64,000 bases of DNA from Leuctra nigra (Eukaryota > Arthropoda > Insecta > Plecoptera > Leuctridae), in NCBI GenBank assembly GCA_934045905.1, contig OW203762.1:3472001-3536000 (forward strand). The letters run 5' to 3'. The first letter of the stretch is position 1, and every line of letters begins with the position of its first letter. Of this stretch, positions 43,020 through 54,332 are shown piece after piece. Made by a program: the position numbers and the translations under genes. The notes beneath the pieces were generated by a model, which did no database searches, had not been told where the DNA came from, and saw only the letters and a program-made list of their open reading frames with translations.

Positions 43020-45035
43020 CGTCCACCTGCAATTATTTTTCATGAAGGTAAAAATTAGATTAAAATTGTATTAAATTAGATTAAAATTGTATTTAAATCG
43101 CGTAGAGATACACCAAATGTCTTCTTGAAACTAAAAAAAATCCCGGTGCTATGCGCCCCAGACCTGCATTTTATTGCTCCCCCCCCCCCCCCCCATGTCT
43201 GGATAATGTCTAAAATTATGAATAAACCATGCTTATCAGAAAGATATATCAATGTAATGTTTATTGTAATAATGTCTATTATTGGTGCCTTTGGTACTGT
43301 GAACATGAATAGATTTAAATAGGTTCTGATACTCATCTTTCAGATCTACTCAACTTTCAGAATTATAACAATACAATTAAACAATGTTTTGTTCGATAAA
43401 ATAAGTTTTTAAAAAGTTACCTATTACTCATTGACAAATTCCACAGCTAGGCCTAAATTGATTAAGAGATCGCAAGTCACAATAAACCTATTTTCTTCCA
43501 AAAATCAAGAAGGTCCTATTTACTTACCTTCTCAACATAACTTATTTTTTTCTTTGGTCCATACGTACGTCCATAAATTTATATTCGTGTCTGCCTACGT
43601 CTATATATTTCTACGTAATTTATCTGGACAATAGTGATATCTTATATATAAATTTAAAAATATTAAACAAATAAGATAAGTTTTGTCATTCTCTATTGCC
43701 TATATTCAGGCATATTTATGATCTATTTGAGATACTATGGTAAATCGGTTTTCACACAGAACACTGCGGAACACTGGCGTTACTTCGATGTTGCAGCTAC
43801 CACAGTAGCGGGTAGGCCCACGGGTTGGGGGGGGGGGGGGGGGGGGGGGGGCGAAAATCTGAACGAACCATATAAAGCAAAAGTATTCATAATCGATAGT
43901 AAGAGAATTAGAATTAATCAGGAGAATTTAGATGATCAATTCGACCAAAATTTGTATTTAAATCACGTTAAAAGTGAAATGGCCAGCGCGCCCCTTCCCC
44001 AGACCCATATCGGACCTGGGGTTTGCCAAATTTTGCCACCCACCAGGTAATCAAATTTTGGAGAACTTTTGATATGATATAGAGGTCAATTTTTTCTGTA
44101 TAGTTCCACATCAATAAACCTTTTGTTACATTTAGCGGTGTTTTGAATCACACTTTGCGCTCAAAAATAAAAAATCTACATAGAAACTATTTGACAGAAT
44201 CATTGGCCCACTCATGTTTAAAGAATTGTGGATAACTTTTGATATGTTATAAGCCGATTCATTTCGGATCGCTTATATACAAAAGTATTAAAAAATTTAT
44301 ATTTTTACCAATTTTTTACCTCATTTGACCATTGTATGAGCTTAATAATATTAATATATTTTTTAATTAATTGTACTAAACATATCATTTGACATGCACT
44401 CGAATAGGTTGATGTCTTTTGATAATTTGATAATGACAACAATTAATTACTTTTTGACAAATTTGGTAATGAGGCTCACTCAACCAAATAAAATTTCGGA
44501 GAACTATTGATATGTTATAGAGGTCACTGTTATGAATATATTCCCATCAAAACCACTTCTGTTGCAATTTGTGGTGGGTCAAAGTGCTTATACTCTGGAC
44601 TAAACGCAACTGGATTTACAATAATTAAAAAGTGTCATACAATATTTAAAAATTAACACAAGAAGGTGCATACATATTTTAACCTTTTTACTGTACCTAT
44701 AGTTAACTAAAAAAGAAGGAAGCCCAATAAATATCCTGCGGGGAAGGGGGGGGGGGGGGGGAGCCGAAATCTGAAGTTATGCCCGTGATGCATGGTTCCG
44801 ACAGAAAGTAGGTGAGAAATTAGTATAGTTTCGAATACTGCCTTGTAATGACTTCAAGTTTGACGACCAAAATAGTTAAAAAATATATAAATAGTTTGTT
44901 GAAAATGTCGCTTTCTTCTATTTGAAAGTGAGGACAAAAATCTGTTGTCATTATTATTGAAATGTTTTGCGTTTTATCATCATGTAGATTTTTATTTTGT
45001 AATAAATTAAAATGTTACTATTTATAAACAATTTG
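43020..45035. other. Large intron or intergenic region with C/G runs
   Basis: C-run at 43,181-43,194, G-runs near 43,827-43,851 and 44,746-44,761. No exon found; if 45,204 is the first exon this is its intron. Confidence 0.45.
44036..44620 (+). repeat. Direct repeats of AATTTCGGAGAACTTTTGAT type
   Basis: ATCAAATTTTGGAGAACTTT, then GATATGTTATAGAGGTCA, occurs at about 44,051, 44,222 and 44,487. Another copy is at 63,020-63,060. Confidence 0.7.
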
Positions 45036-45044
45036 TCCACTTAC

Positions 45045-45204
45045 CTGGAACGTTGATTTCAAGCAATTCTTTCTTCGCCGCCCTTGCTTTTGCGAGATTC
45101 GAAATCGCGGCCCGTTTCCTCACTTTTGCACCACTGCTAGCCGATAACATCAGCTGATCACTTTTACCACCTTTTCGAAACCGCTTCTTTTTTCTCGGAG
45201 ACAT
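45045..45204 (-). CDS. Candidate first exon, basic N terminus
   Basis: ATG 45,204, MSPRKKKRFRKGGK..., ends KELLEINVPG with a strong GTAAGTGG donor. A basic, nuclear-type N terminus suits the Mutator gene 2 kb downstream. The phase (one base left) does not fit its first found exon directly, so a further exon would be needed, or it is a separate gene. Confidence 0.5.
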
Positions 45205-45330
45205 GTTTTGAATGAAGTTATAACGATTAATTAGTGTAATTACTCTTGTAAAATCACAATAATATCACGTTTGGACAAATAGCACAGCTCAGTCACATCC
45301 TTCTTCAACCAAAGCATGGAACTCACTGTG

Positions 45331-45447
45331 TCGGGAATCTTTAGGCCAGATGGGGGTGTGTCGGGAATCTGGTGGCCAGATGAGATTACGTCACGAATCT
45401 GTAGGCCAGATGGGGATGTGTCGGGAATCTGTAGGCCAGATGGGGGA
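45331..45447 (+). repeat. 30-bp tandem repeat, four copies
   Basis: TCGGGAATCTGTAGGCCAGA TGGGGATGTG-like units. Confidence 0.9.
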
Positions 45448-45619
45448 CAAACATGTGTCAAACACACCCCACTTTGACTTGGAATTTACGATTTCACGAT
45501 TAAACCACAGTCTTGTAGCATGGTCATCAACCTTGCACTTGCACTTCAATGAGTGTGAATGTGAAGCCGCCTGCCGCCGGATGTCCACTTCCAACCCCCT
45601 ACTATTCCAATGTGTCTAA

Positions 45620-46700
45620 ATCGAACTATTTGAACTATAAGAAACTATAGTGCTTCTTGTCTTTATTCACCTTCTTTATTCTTGTGTTTATGTACTGCCT
45701 TATCCCAAAATCACAATGTTACTCTGCTCTCTATAACTGTACTTGGCTAAAGAGGGGACATTATTGTCACACTGGCCATCCTGCTTTGGCAGGTATTACA
45801 AAAAAATAAAAAAATAAAAAAGTAAATTGCTTTTACTAGCCTGCTCCAGCATAGACAGCTCACATTTGACATAGTTTCTTATATTTTTATAAAACATTGA
45901 AGACAAAATAATTCTCATAAAACGAGATGTTCATGAAATTGTAATGTTATGTTATAGATTTTATTCTGTATCAGTTATCTCCATCTCGGTTATCAGTACT
46001 ATTATAACTTACCTTCGCGCCATACCTTGGAATTAGAGTGACACACTATAATATAGCATAACTTACCCGGCCGTAGGCGTATCAAAATATTCATAAACTG
46101 AAAATTGCCGCGCAACTAAATGATAAACCAATTAAATGGCATAAATTAGGCATTGCGCATTTGCACTCCAAAAGTCACGTTTTCGGGGAGGGTCTTTCGT
46201 TCGATATAATAAGTTGTGTTTTCAGTAATGTAGATCAATGTGACAAGTTCTGTTTGGAAAGATGGACCTTTCTTGAGTTTTTATTATGGCGAGGGTTGTT
46301 TATTGTACGGTCATAAACACGTCCTTTCAAATCAAGTAGCGGTAGTAGGGGAGGAAGGTTGACCCCCACCCTCACACTTGCCGAGAAAGACGTCCAAGCA
46401 CACGGCTCAGAACAACACAATCGCCATCTAGTGGCGAAAACTTTCCTCGTCAGCTGAGGGCGCAATTTTCATTCCACAGTATTGCAACTTTGGGAGGATG
46501 CTTATATACCCATTCTCTTGTAGGGCTATTAATAAAAAAATAGAAAATCCATCAAGGATTTTTTTTTCAATTTTCATACAAATATTGGTCATATTTTTTT
46601 ACCAACAATTAAACAATAAACAATAAATATAATATGTGTTCTATAGCTGTTGTTACGAATTAATTTCTTTACGAATTAGTGAAAATCGCGAGTTGATAGG
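45620..46700. other. Spacer
   Basis: No recognised gene. A short minus-strand frame at 46,465-46,235 shows no known motif. Confidence 0.4.
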
Positions 46701-46716
46701 TGCATTGGTATAGATG

Positions 46717-47036
46717 CTACAAAGGGAGATCGATGAAGACGTACACCCTTTGTATCCCTCTTATGATGGGGTCCCCAGGCCTCTTAAGTGTTGCTATCTT
46801 TGAATTAATTCTAATTAAATCTCGCGAGCTCAGCGTGCCAAACAAAAATCTAAGTATTTCCCCGCCCACATCAATTAACCCCCTCTTTGTCTTTTTAGAA
46901 GCAGGTGTCAAAGTGTCATCTAAACTTTGAATTTCGCTATTAAGTTTTACGGCGTCATTGATGAGATAATTAGTTTCCCTATCGATTAGTTGCTTATAAC
47001 CTTCACTTAATCCTATCGTTTGCTCTGGATGATTAG
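46717..47036 (-). pseudogene. Gypsy/errantivirus-type envelope (F-like) fragment, proximal to the BEL insertion
   Basis: The minus-strand frame shows a basic furin-type cleavage site directly followed by a hydrophobic, glycine-rich stretch, the arrangement of F-type fusion glycoproteins of insect gypsy elements and baculoviruses. It ends in a stop near 46,720. The upstream part lies at 53,417-53,510 beyond the BEL element. The membrane anchor is missing and the gene is broken, so it is a relic. Confidence 0.6.
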
Positions 47037-47466
47037 TGATTGCGCCAATACGCAAAGAGAAAAAAGGGTTAAATAGCGGACTGTATGAAGGGGGGTAAGA
47101 AAGCAGCAACACTTACTTCGTTCTCGAATGCAGCTCGATGTTGGTTGCGGCATGCGTAGAACACGTGGTCTTGATGTAAGGAAGGATGGTACTGCAGTAC
47201 GTGGAGAGGGTGAGGATTATAATGAAATGATACAAGTAGAGAGATAGAAAGCCATTAGCCAACTTGGCTGATGACTAAGCTAATGCACACGAATTAAACT
47301 AACTGAATTAGAACTGTCTGCATGGCAGAAACTGGCACAACTCTGACCGTCCTAGAGGGTGGTTCTAGACAAAGTGAAAGAGGGGAAGGTCAAACTGATA
47401 AAGGTATTGCTGGGCGGCGTGCCAACATTATAAACGAAAACATGAGAACGAAAAACGGCGCGAACA
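47037..47466 (-). repeat. BEL 3' LTR
   Basis: 430 bp, TG...CA, matching 52,987-53,416. Confidence 0.95.
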
Positions 47467-47544
47467 ACACCGCTCACCAAAAATGAAGATTTTTCCAAAG
47501 AAAACGAAAACTATACGAAAACGATACGAAAACCCCGAACTGAC

Positions 47545-48234
47545 TTAAGCAGGGGGCAGTAACACCAGTTTGCTAACTGGGCGAACGAATGTGCCGTGCG
47601 AAGTTTGAATTGAAACGACGCGCACAATTCCATCACGACCGGGCATGGTTTCGATGACACGGCCGACTGGCCACGCCAGAGGGTTGGTGGAAGTCTCGCG
47701 GTAGAAGACAACGTCGCCGACTTGTAGATTCTGACAGTCGCGCCGCCACTTCCCACGTTGCATCTGCGTGTGTAGATACTCGGAGTGCCAGCGGTTCCAG
47801 AAGGCTTGATGTACCTGTCGTACATGCTGCCAGCGTGATAAGCGAGGGGTGATGTCCAGCTCAAGAGGCTCAGGAGGCGACAAAAGAGCTGTACCAATAA
47901 GAAGATGCCCGGGGGTCAAGTAGGAGCAACTTTCTTCAGGATCGGGAGTCAAGGCACAAAGAGGTCGACTATTTAGCACTGCCTCAATCCGGCAGAACAA
48001 GGTAGCATACTCCTCATGAGTGTGTGGAGTATCACCGATAAGGCGGTGAAGAAGTCCTTTAGCAGATTTCACCCCTGCTTCCCACAAGCCGCCGAAGTTA
48101 GGGGCGTAGGGAGGGGAGAAATGCCAATGGATTGAGCGAGCAGAAAGCGAATCTGCGATCTGCTGGGTCGATTGAACGAGGAACTCGGTAACCTTTGCGT
48201 AACTGGCGTGCAGCACCAACAAAGTTCCGTCCAT
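47545..48234 (-). CDS. BEL integrase, distal part (shifted frame)
   Basis: Holds the region with the catalytic Glu (SPPYAPNFGGLWEAGVKSAK), then LNSRPL, LTPGHLLIG, RW.HVRQVHQ.FW.RW and the C-terminal VGDVV, the usual end of BEL/Pao integrases. It is in another frame than the main ORF, which it should continue; a one-base change near 48,190 is the simplest cause. Confidence 0.85.
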   Translation of the reverse strand: MDGTLLVLHASYAKVTEFLVQSTQQIADSLSARSIHWHFSPPYAPNFGGLWEAGVKSAKGLLHRLIGDTPHTHEEYATLFCRIEAVLNSRPLCALTPDPEESCSYLTPGHLLIGTALLSPPEPLELDITPRLSRWQHVRQVHQAFWNRWHSEYLHTQMQRGKWRRDCQNLQVGDVVFYRETSTNPLAWPVGRVIETMPGRDGIVRVVSIQTSHGTFVRPVSKLVLLPPA

Positions 48235-51200
48235 TGTCCGAATATATGTCTGACGGGAGGCCTCTTCTAGAAATCAGCCGGTCAAGACAAGCGAGGAAAG
48301 AGGCGGTAGACAGATCGGAAGCAAATTCAAGATGTATGGCCTTGGTGGCCATGCACACGAACACGCACAGATAACCCTTGGTGACTGGGGCGTTTCGTCG
48401 GGACGAAGTCATCACGCTGAACGGGCCGGCGTAGTCGGTGCCCACATGAAGAAAGGCTCTGGAGGCTTGCACCCGAGCTGATGGCAGATCAGCCATAACG
48501 GGTTGGGGCGTGTGAGCGCGGAACTTGAAGCACGTGAGGCAGCGATGTATCCGTTGACGAAGTAAGCCGCGGAGAGACATAATCCAGAAGGTTTGCTGGA
48601 TTAGGGCTTGTACGGTGCGAGGACCGGCGTGAAGAGAGCGCTTATGATACTCATCACAGATGAGTGTCGATAAGTGTGCTTCTTTAGGGAGCAGTAGAGG
48701 GTGACGAGCATTCTTCGGAAGAGAGGAATGACGGAGGCGACCGCCCACCTTGAGAAGTCCCGAGGAGTCAATGAAAGGCCGAAGCGAAGATAAACGAGAA
48801 TTGACTGGTTGCTGTCGTTCAAGTTGATGAATTTCAACAGCGAAATGATGATGTTGCGTGATCTTGACGAGAAGATCGAGAGCATCTTGGAGCTCGGAGG
48901 GGAGCAGAGGTCCAGTAGGACGTGGAGACTGAGAACGCTTGGCCAGCAAGATGCGAGCAAAGCGTACGACGTGGCCGAATACTCGTTGAGCTCGGAGAAG
49001 CGAGGAAAACTGTTGCAGTTTGACGTGAAGAGGCTCGACGGGGACGCTGGTAACCAAGATGGTCGTCGTCGTCTTCATCTCAGGCATCTCCTCTGGAGGT
49101 TCGAGGGGAGGCGACGATCGCGGCCACGTAACTGGCGACGAGTGCAGGAAACTAGGTCCACTCAACCATAGAGGGTGATCCAACAGCTGGGACGGTAAGA
49201 TGCCACGAGAAGCGCAGTCTGCCGGGTTGTCGGTCGAAGCAACATGCCTCCAGTCGGTCGGAGCGGAGGACTCCAAGATCTCCACAACACGGTTGGCGAC
49301 AAAAGTCTTGAGGCGATGTGGAGACGTGGCGAGCCAAGCCAAGACGATGGTAGAATCCGTGTAGAGCACAACGGAGTCCACGGCGAGGGCGCTGAGCGAC
49401 GGAGAAATGTCCTTGAGTAGACGAGCGAGTAGCACGGCTGCTGACAACTCAAGTTTGGGAATAGTCAGAGGTTTGACGGGAGCTACTTTGCTGCGAGCGC
49501 GCAGTAAAGAGACAGAAGATGAGACAGGAGTCGAGGTATGCAGGTAGAGAACGGCAGCATAACCTCGTTCAGAAGCGTCGCAAAAACCAACTAGTCGACA
49601 GACGCCGCGACGGTCCGGCAGGACACGCGGGACGCGAAAACTAGAGAGTGCTGACACTTCGGATACTGCTGTGGACCAGCTTTGCGTCAGCTGATCGGAG
49701 AGAGGATCATCCCATTGTGTGGGAACAAGCCACAACTGCTGCAAGAAGATTTTCATCCAGCAGACGAAAGGAGTGACAAATCCAAGCGGATCAAATATCC
49801 GGGCAATGTAGGAGAGCACAGTGCGCTTTGTCACAATACCTTCGAATGGGCGAGTGTGAAATGAAAAGGTGTCAGTACGAGGATCCCATAGAAGTCCGAG
49901 AATTTTGATTCCCTGGTCTTCGTTGGCGAAAACAAGAGGCGATTCCAGATGGTCAGCAGGTAGAGTATTCAAGGCGTCTGGAAGATTGGAGGACCACTTC
50001 CGGAGTTCAAAACCTCCTCTAGCGAGAAGACCTTGAAGTTGCGCTTGAAGATCTTGAGCTTCAGGAAGGTCACGGGCACCGGTGACGACGTCGTCGATGT
50101 AGGTGTGGTCTCTCAACGCACGCGAGGCGAGAGGAAAACGCGGACCTTCGTCAAGGACAAGCTGGCGGAGAACTCGTTGAGCGAGAAACGCAGAGGGTGA
50201 GAGTCCGTAGGTAACGGTATTTAATTCATACTCGATTACCGGGGAGGTCGGAGAAGATCGCCACAAGATGTGTTGAAAACGGCGGTCTTGAGGATGAACC
50301 AAAATCTGCCGATACATCTGCTTAATATCTGCACAGATGGCGATAGCGTGAGTCCGAAATGATGTGAGAATGTCAGGAAGCTCGGCTTGAAGCTTCGGAC
50401 CACTCCAAAGCTGAGAATTGAGTGAAACACCTTTGTCGTCAGGAGAAGAGGCGTTGAACACGACTCGGAGTTTCGTGCTGGAACTGGACAACTTGTAGAC
50501 GCAGTGATGAGGGATAATGTAACTCGAAGATCGTGGTGCAGTCGTCATGTGACGAGACTCGGAGTAATCTTGCATGAAGGCTTGGTAAGCTGCATCATGG
50601 TCGGGTTCCCGCTTCAGGCGTCGTTCCAGGCTGAGGTAATTCCGGAGGACGGCGTTATGGTTGGCGCCGAGAGGAGCTGACGACGGCTTGAACGGAAGAG
50701 CCACTGAATAGCGACCAGACGAGTCGCGCTGGTGCGTCTTCACGAAGTGTTCCTCACACAATTGATCGTCAGGATCCAGTTGTGGAGGGCGATGAACCTC
50801 TTCTGATTCCCAGAAGAGACGGAGGGTGCGGTCCAACGGCGTCGTCGAACACGCCAACAACGAGAGTGGGGACTGGGTCGAGGCTTGATCTGACTGTACA
50901 GGTCCCAATATAACCCAACCAAATATGGTATTCAGAGCAGAGGGATTTCCTCGAATGACCATGTCGCCCGACGTCTTTAAGATGTCTGGGTACAGGTCTG
51001 CGCCGATCAGAAAGTCAATCTGATCCGGTACATCGAAGCGAGAGTCGGCCAGAGAGAGGCCACGATAACGTTCGTAAACGTCGAGAGAAACTGGCGAAGA
51101 TGGAAGTGGATTCGAGATGGTGGACAGGACGAGAGCCTGAACACTGAGGGGGGTATCAGGATTATGACGCGAGGCGAGACTGCACTGAACAACGCCGTAA

Positions 51201-52810
51201 ACCTGAGCAGAAGCGTTTCCAATTCCAACTAGCTGAGAATGACTGGGAGTGATTTTCAGCCCTAACTTTTGAACTAAAGAGCGAGAAGCTGCGGAAACCT
51301 GTGAACCACAGTCTATGACGGCTCGAAGAGGGTGGTACCGACCTTGACAATCGCTAATCAAGGCGGTAACGGTGCCTAGCAACACCGTCTGATGAGTAGG
51401 TTTACTTGTCTGGAAATGACAAGCAAGAGATTGCGTGAGAGAGGCGTCGCTGTTAGCAATGGTTTCATTGTTTGCCGAGGTTGAAGTGTTGACAGCTTCC
51501 TGCTGAACTTCGGGCGCGGAGCTGGCTGGACGCTGTCCTTGAGCTGTCGAAGTGTTGGCGGGAGTCGGAGGATGAAGCATTGAATGATGCGAATTGCTAC
51601 GACACGTTGAGCAAACACTCTTAGAAGTGCATGCAGATCGTAAATGTTTCCCCAAACAATTAAAACAGCGTTGTAAACGACGTATAGTGACGTATCTCTC
51701 AGCAATAGATTGCGCTGTAAAGAGATGGCAACGATAAAGAGTGTGACCTTCCTTGCAAAGAGGGCACGAGGCATGGCTGGGCATGGCAGAGGCGCGCGCT
51801 GAGAGAACTGGTTTCGTCGCGAGAAAGGAATTCATTTTCCTGGCGGGGGAGGGGGTAGGTTTCGCTTTAGAAATAGTCGTTGAAACATCCAAGCCGCACA
51901 ATTCCATGGTTCGCGATTGTTCTTCAACAAAGGTGATTAGCGAAGCATACGTGGGAGTTGATCGCGAGGAATGTTTATTCTCGAATGCCTTGCGAGTACC
52001 AAGGTCAAGGTTATGCAAGGTGAGAGAGAACAGAAGATAATCTGCCAAATCGCCGATGTCTTGCAGTGATTTTAGAGCTTCTACGTTGTTTTTGTGAACT
52101 TGTAGAAAACTCTGAAGTCCAGAGTGCTGATTAGACTTGAGAGGCGTGAAATCAAGTATTTGCTTCACGTAGACAGATGCTAATAACCTTGGGTTATGAT
52201 AGCGATTCACTAGGGCATTCAAAGCTAGCACATAGTTCTCCTTGGCTAATGAGAAACCTGCTATAACGGATAAAGCAGTGCCTGACAAAGTGGAACGCAA
52301 GTAATGGAACTTTTGAATGTCATTCAATGAATTATTCTCGTGAATGAGCGAGGTAAATAATGAATAATATTCTGTCCACTTGTTCATGTTGGTTCCGTCA
52401 AACTTTGGAATGTCAATGACAGGCAAGGTATTGGTGGTCAAGGTCATTGACGGCGTAGTCGCTGACTGAGTTTCCTTGCGGCTATCTTGATATTCATTAC
52501 GTACTGCGATATATTTCGCCTGTGCGCCGTAGAGTACGGTTTCAAAGCTATCTTGAACTTTCTCCACTTCAATGGCTTTGTTGGGTGAAATGAGATCCGA
52601 ATTCAACTCGAGGATTTTCGCTTGAATAGCGTCAAACTCGGACTGCTGATGCATCAGTCTGTCATACCTAGGTTGAGCGGTCAAAACTTGATCGCGTTGC
52701 AAGGCTTTAAACGAATCGAACGTTCGCTGAACAGAACTGAAAACTTGTTGTCTTTGTTTAACAAACAAATCTTGCATCTTGCGTTGGGCTTCCATAACGA
52801 ATAAGTACAA
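48098..52810 (-). CDS. BEL/Pao Gag-Pol polyprotein
   Basis: 1,570 codons from ATG 52,810. In order: N-terminal coiled-coil Gag (1-130), Gag core with PKFDG..MNKW (about 150-300), zinc knuckles CPLCKEGHTLYRC and CFNCLGKHLRSAC (about 345-405), aspartic protease with VIDCGSQVS (about 498), RT with YIDDVV (about 903), RNase H with GFCDAS and LYTDS (about 1,080-1,250), integrase HHCC zinc domain (about 1,390-1,430), first Asp in GTDYAGP (about 1,457) and IYSDNG (about 1,523). It then runs out of frame for its last 47 codons. All enzymes needed for reverse transcription are intact; the integrase is split by the frameshift. Confidence 0.95.
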   Translation of the reverse strand: MYLFVMEAQRKMQDLFVKQRQQVFSSVQRTFDSFKALQRDQVLTAQPRYDRLMHQQSEFDAIQAKILELNSDLISPNKAIEVEKVQDSFETVLYGAQAKYIAVRNEYQDSRKETQSATTPSMTLTTNTLPVIDIPKFDGTNMNKWTEYYSLFTSLIHENNSLNDIQKFHYLRSTLSGTALSVIAGFSLAKENYVLALNALVNRYHNPRLLASVYVKQILDFTPLKSNQHSGLQSFLQVHKNNVEALKSLQDIGDLADYLLFSLTLHNLDLGTRKAFENKHSSRSTPTYASLITFVEEQSRTMELCGLDVSTTISKAKPTPSPARKMNSFLATKPVLSARASAMPSHASCPLCKEGHTLYRCHLFTAQSIAERYVTIRRLQRCFNCLGKHLRSACTSKSVCSTCRSNSHHSMLHPPTPANTSTAQGQRPASSAPEVQQEAVNTSTSANNETIANSDASLTQSLACHFQTSKPTHQTVLLGTVTALISDCQGRYHPLRAVIDCGSQVSAASRSLVQKLGLKITPSHSQLVGIGNASAQVYGVVQCSLASRHNPDTPLSVQALVLSTISNPLPSSPVSLDVYERYRGLSLADSRFDVPDQIDFLIGADLYPDILKTSGDMVIRGNPSALNTIFGWVILGPVQSDQASTQSPLSLLACSTTPLDRTLRLFWESEEVHRPPQLDPDDQLCEEHFVKTHQRDSSGRYSVALPFKPSSAPLGANHNAVLRNYLSLERRLKREPDHDAAYQAFMQDYSESRHMTTAPRSSSYIIPHHCVYKLSSSSTKLRVVFNASSPDDKGVSLNSQLWSGPKLQAELPDILTSFRTHAIAICADIKQMYRQILVHPQDRRFQHILWRSSPTSPVIEYELNTVTYGLSPSAFLAQRVLRQLVLDEGPRFPLASRALRDHTYIDDVVTGARDLPEAQDLQAQLQGLLARGGFELRKWSSNLPDALNTLPADHLESPLVFANEDQGIKILGLLWDPRTDTFSFHTRPFEGIVTKRTVLSYIARIFDPLGFVTPFVCWMKIFLQQLWLVPTQWDDPLSDQLTQSWSTAVSEVSALSSFRVPRVLPDRRGVCRLVGFCDASERGYAAVLYLHTSTPVSSSVSLLRARSKVAPVKPLTIPKLELSAAVLLARLLKDISPSLSALAVDSVVLYTDSTIVLAWLATSPHRLKTFVANRVVEILESSAPTDWRHVASTDNPADCASRGILPSQLLDHPLWLSGPSFLHSSPVTWPRSSPPLEPPEEMPEMKTTTTILVTSVPVEPLHVKLQQFSSLLRAQRVFGHVVRFARILLAKRSQSPRPTGPLLPSELQDALDLLVKITQHHHFAVEIHQLERQQPVNSRLSSLRPFIDSSGLLKVGGRLRHSSLPKNARHPLLLPKEAHLSTLICDEYHKRSLHAGPRTVQALIQQTFWIMSLRGLLRQRIHRCLTCFKFRAHTPQPVMADLPSARVQASRAFLHVGTDYAGPFSVMTSSRRNAPVTKGYLCVFVCMATKAIHLEFASDLSTASFLACLDRLISRRGLPSDIYSDNGRNFVGAARQLRKGYRVPRSIDPADRRFAFCSLNPLAFLPSLRP

Positions 52811-52986
52811 AAATTAAACAACAGGGGTTCAAACGAAACAGCGAAGAGATACACGTACGGAATGTACGAAATATCACGAGAGAGTGACCTTGAATTAAAA
52901 TTCATGCGTCACGAGAACCAAACGAAAAACGAACACGAGATGAGAAAAGCTAGGCTCAAGACTCCGTAGCTCTGTGGGACCAAAGA

Positions 52987-53416
52987 TGATTGCGCCAATA
53001 CGCAAAGAGAAAAAAGGGTTAAATAGCGGACTGTATGAAGGGGGGTAAGAAAGCAGCAACACTTACTTCGTTCTCGAATGCAGCTCGATGTTGGTTGCGG
53101 CATGCGTAGAACACGTGGTCTTGATGTAAGGAAGGATGGTACTGCAGTACGTGGAGAGGGTGAGGATTATAATGAAATGATACAAGTAGAGAGATAGAAA
53201 GCCATTAGCCAACTTGGCTGATGACTAAGCTAATGCACACGAATTAAACTAACTGAATTAGAACTGTCTGCATGGCAGAAACTGGCACAACTCTGACCGT
53301 CCTAGAGGGTGGTTCTAGACAAAGTGAAAGAGGGGAAGGTCAAACTGATAAAGGTATTGCTGGGTGGCGTGCCAACATTATAAACGAAAACATGAGAACG
53401 AAAAACGGCGCGAACA
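52987..53416 (-). repeat. BEL 5' LTR
   Basis: 430 bp; promoter-bearing LTR in element sense. Confidence 0.95.
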
Positions 53417-53510
53417 ATTAGTAATTTGAATAGATCTGACTTTATTAATATCCCTCAGGAATAGCCTAACTGCTTCCCGGAACTGGTCGAAACGGATGTG
53501 TAAGGTTAAC
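53417..53510 (-). pseudogene. Envelope-like fragment, upstream of the BEL insertion
   Basis: A short minus-strand coding stretch ends at the BEL target site and runs on past the element at 47,036. It is preceded by a (TTGAAA)n run, so nothing further upstream is left. Confidence 0.45.
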
Positions 53511-53915
53511 GTCAAATTTCAATTTCAATTTCAATTTCAATATAATCTTATGGTAGAGAAATGAAAGGGTTGATTATCTTATTTGTAGTTACTAATGCTA
53601 GATTTGTTATTAAATTGAGTAACTAAGTTTGAATGTATGATTATGTCAAATTATTCTAATATTACTTATGTACTAGTCTGTGTTTCTTCTTATATTCGCT
53701 ATTTATGTAATTTATTAGTTAAAAAATAAACGTATATGGAGTTAGAGACATGGTAATGTTGAACTAATAATATGACTGAAGTTATACAATATTTTATTTA
53801 TTATGTGAAATTAGTGAAATAATGTCAACTTTGTTTATGATACTTATACTACTGAATATAATTGAAGATATTTTTATTTATAATTTCTAGTATCTAAGTT
53901 TTACATTGTTTAATG
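53511..53915. other. AT-rich spacer
   Basis: No recognised feature. Confidence 0.4.
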
Positions 53916-53919
53916 GTTT

Positions 53920-54332
53920 CTAATTATTATTTTCGTAAAGGCTTATTATAGTTATATATTTAGAATATGTTTGTGTGTGTGCAGATATGCCTCGCATCCG
54001 CCACCAACGAATAAGATTATTGAAACTGTCTTGCGTTAAATCGAGGTAAGCTCGGAAGTTGGCGTGTGAAATCGTAGGGGACCCAGTAAGAATCGAGTGG
54101 TTGAGTTGTGTAAGTTGATCAGCATAGAATGGAGGTTTGTGATTTCTTTCAAATAGTCGTCTCCAATTGCGCTCCAAGTCCGGAGTTTTCGTGGGCGGTT
54201 CAAGTTTAACTGATGTTTGTACCACCACGCAGTATATTGTTCGATTGTGGTGTCTACCTCCTGTAAAATCAGTGCAGTTTCTCCGATGTCCTGAGGTGTC
54301 ATTATATTGTGGAATAAATGGATATCCGCCAA
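53920..54332 (-). CDS. Gypsy-like copy B: helical accessory protein
   Basis: Two overlapping minus-strand frames (54,332-54,036; 54,228-53,920). The first reads EVDTTIEQYTAWWYKHQ and SAIGDDYLKEITNLHSML, related in layout to copy A at 37.2-37.7 kb. No catalytic motif. A frameshift is likely. Confidence 0.4.

Larger units (their letters stand above)
47037..53416 (-). mobile_element. Full-length BEL/Pao LTR retrotransposon, 6,380 bp
   Basis: LTRs of 430 bp at 47,037-47,466 and 52,987-53,416 start TGTTCGCGCC and end GCGCAATCA in element sense. They are nearly identical (one difference noticed: C/T near 47,415/53,365), so the insertion is young. ATTAG flanks both ends (47,032-47,036 and 53,417-53,421). 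It carries one large Gag-Pol frame plus a shifted integrase end. Confidence 0.95.

Noticed and set aside
45331..45447. CRISPR-like 30-bp repeats
   Set aside because: Head-to-tail with no spacers; an ordinary minisatellite.
48809..52040. Long plus-strand frames over the BEL element
   Set aside because: They are antisense shadows of the Gag-Pol frame and show no domain.
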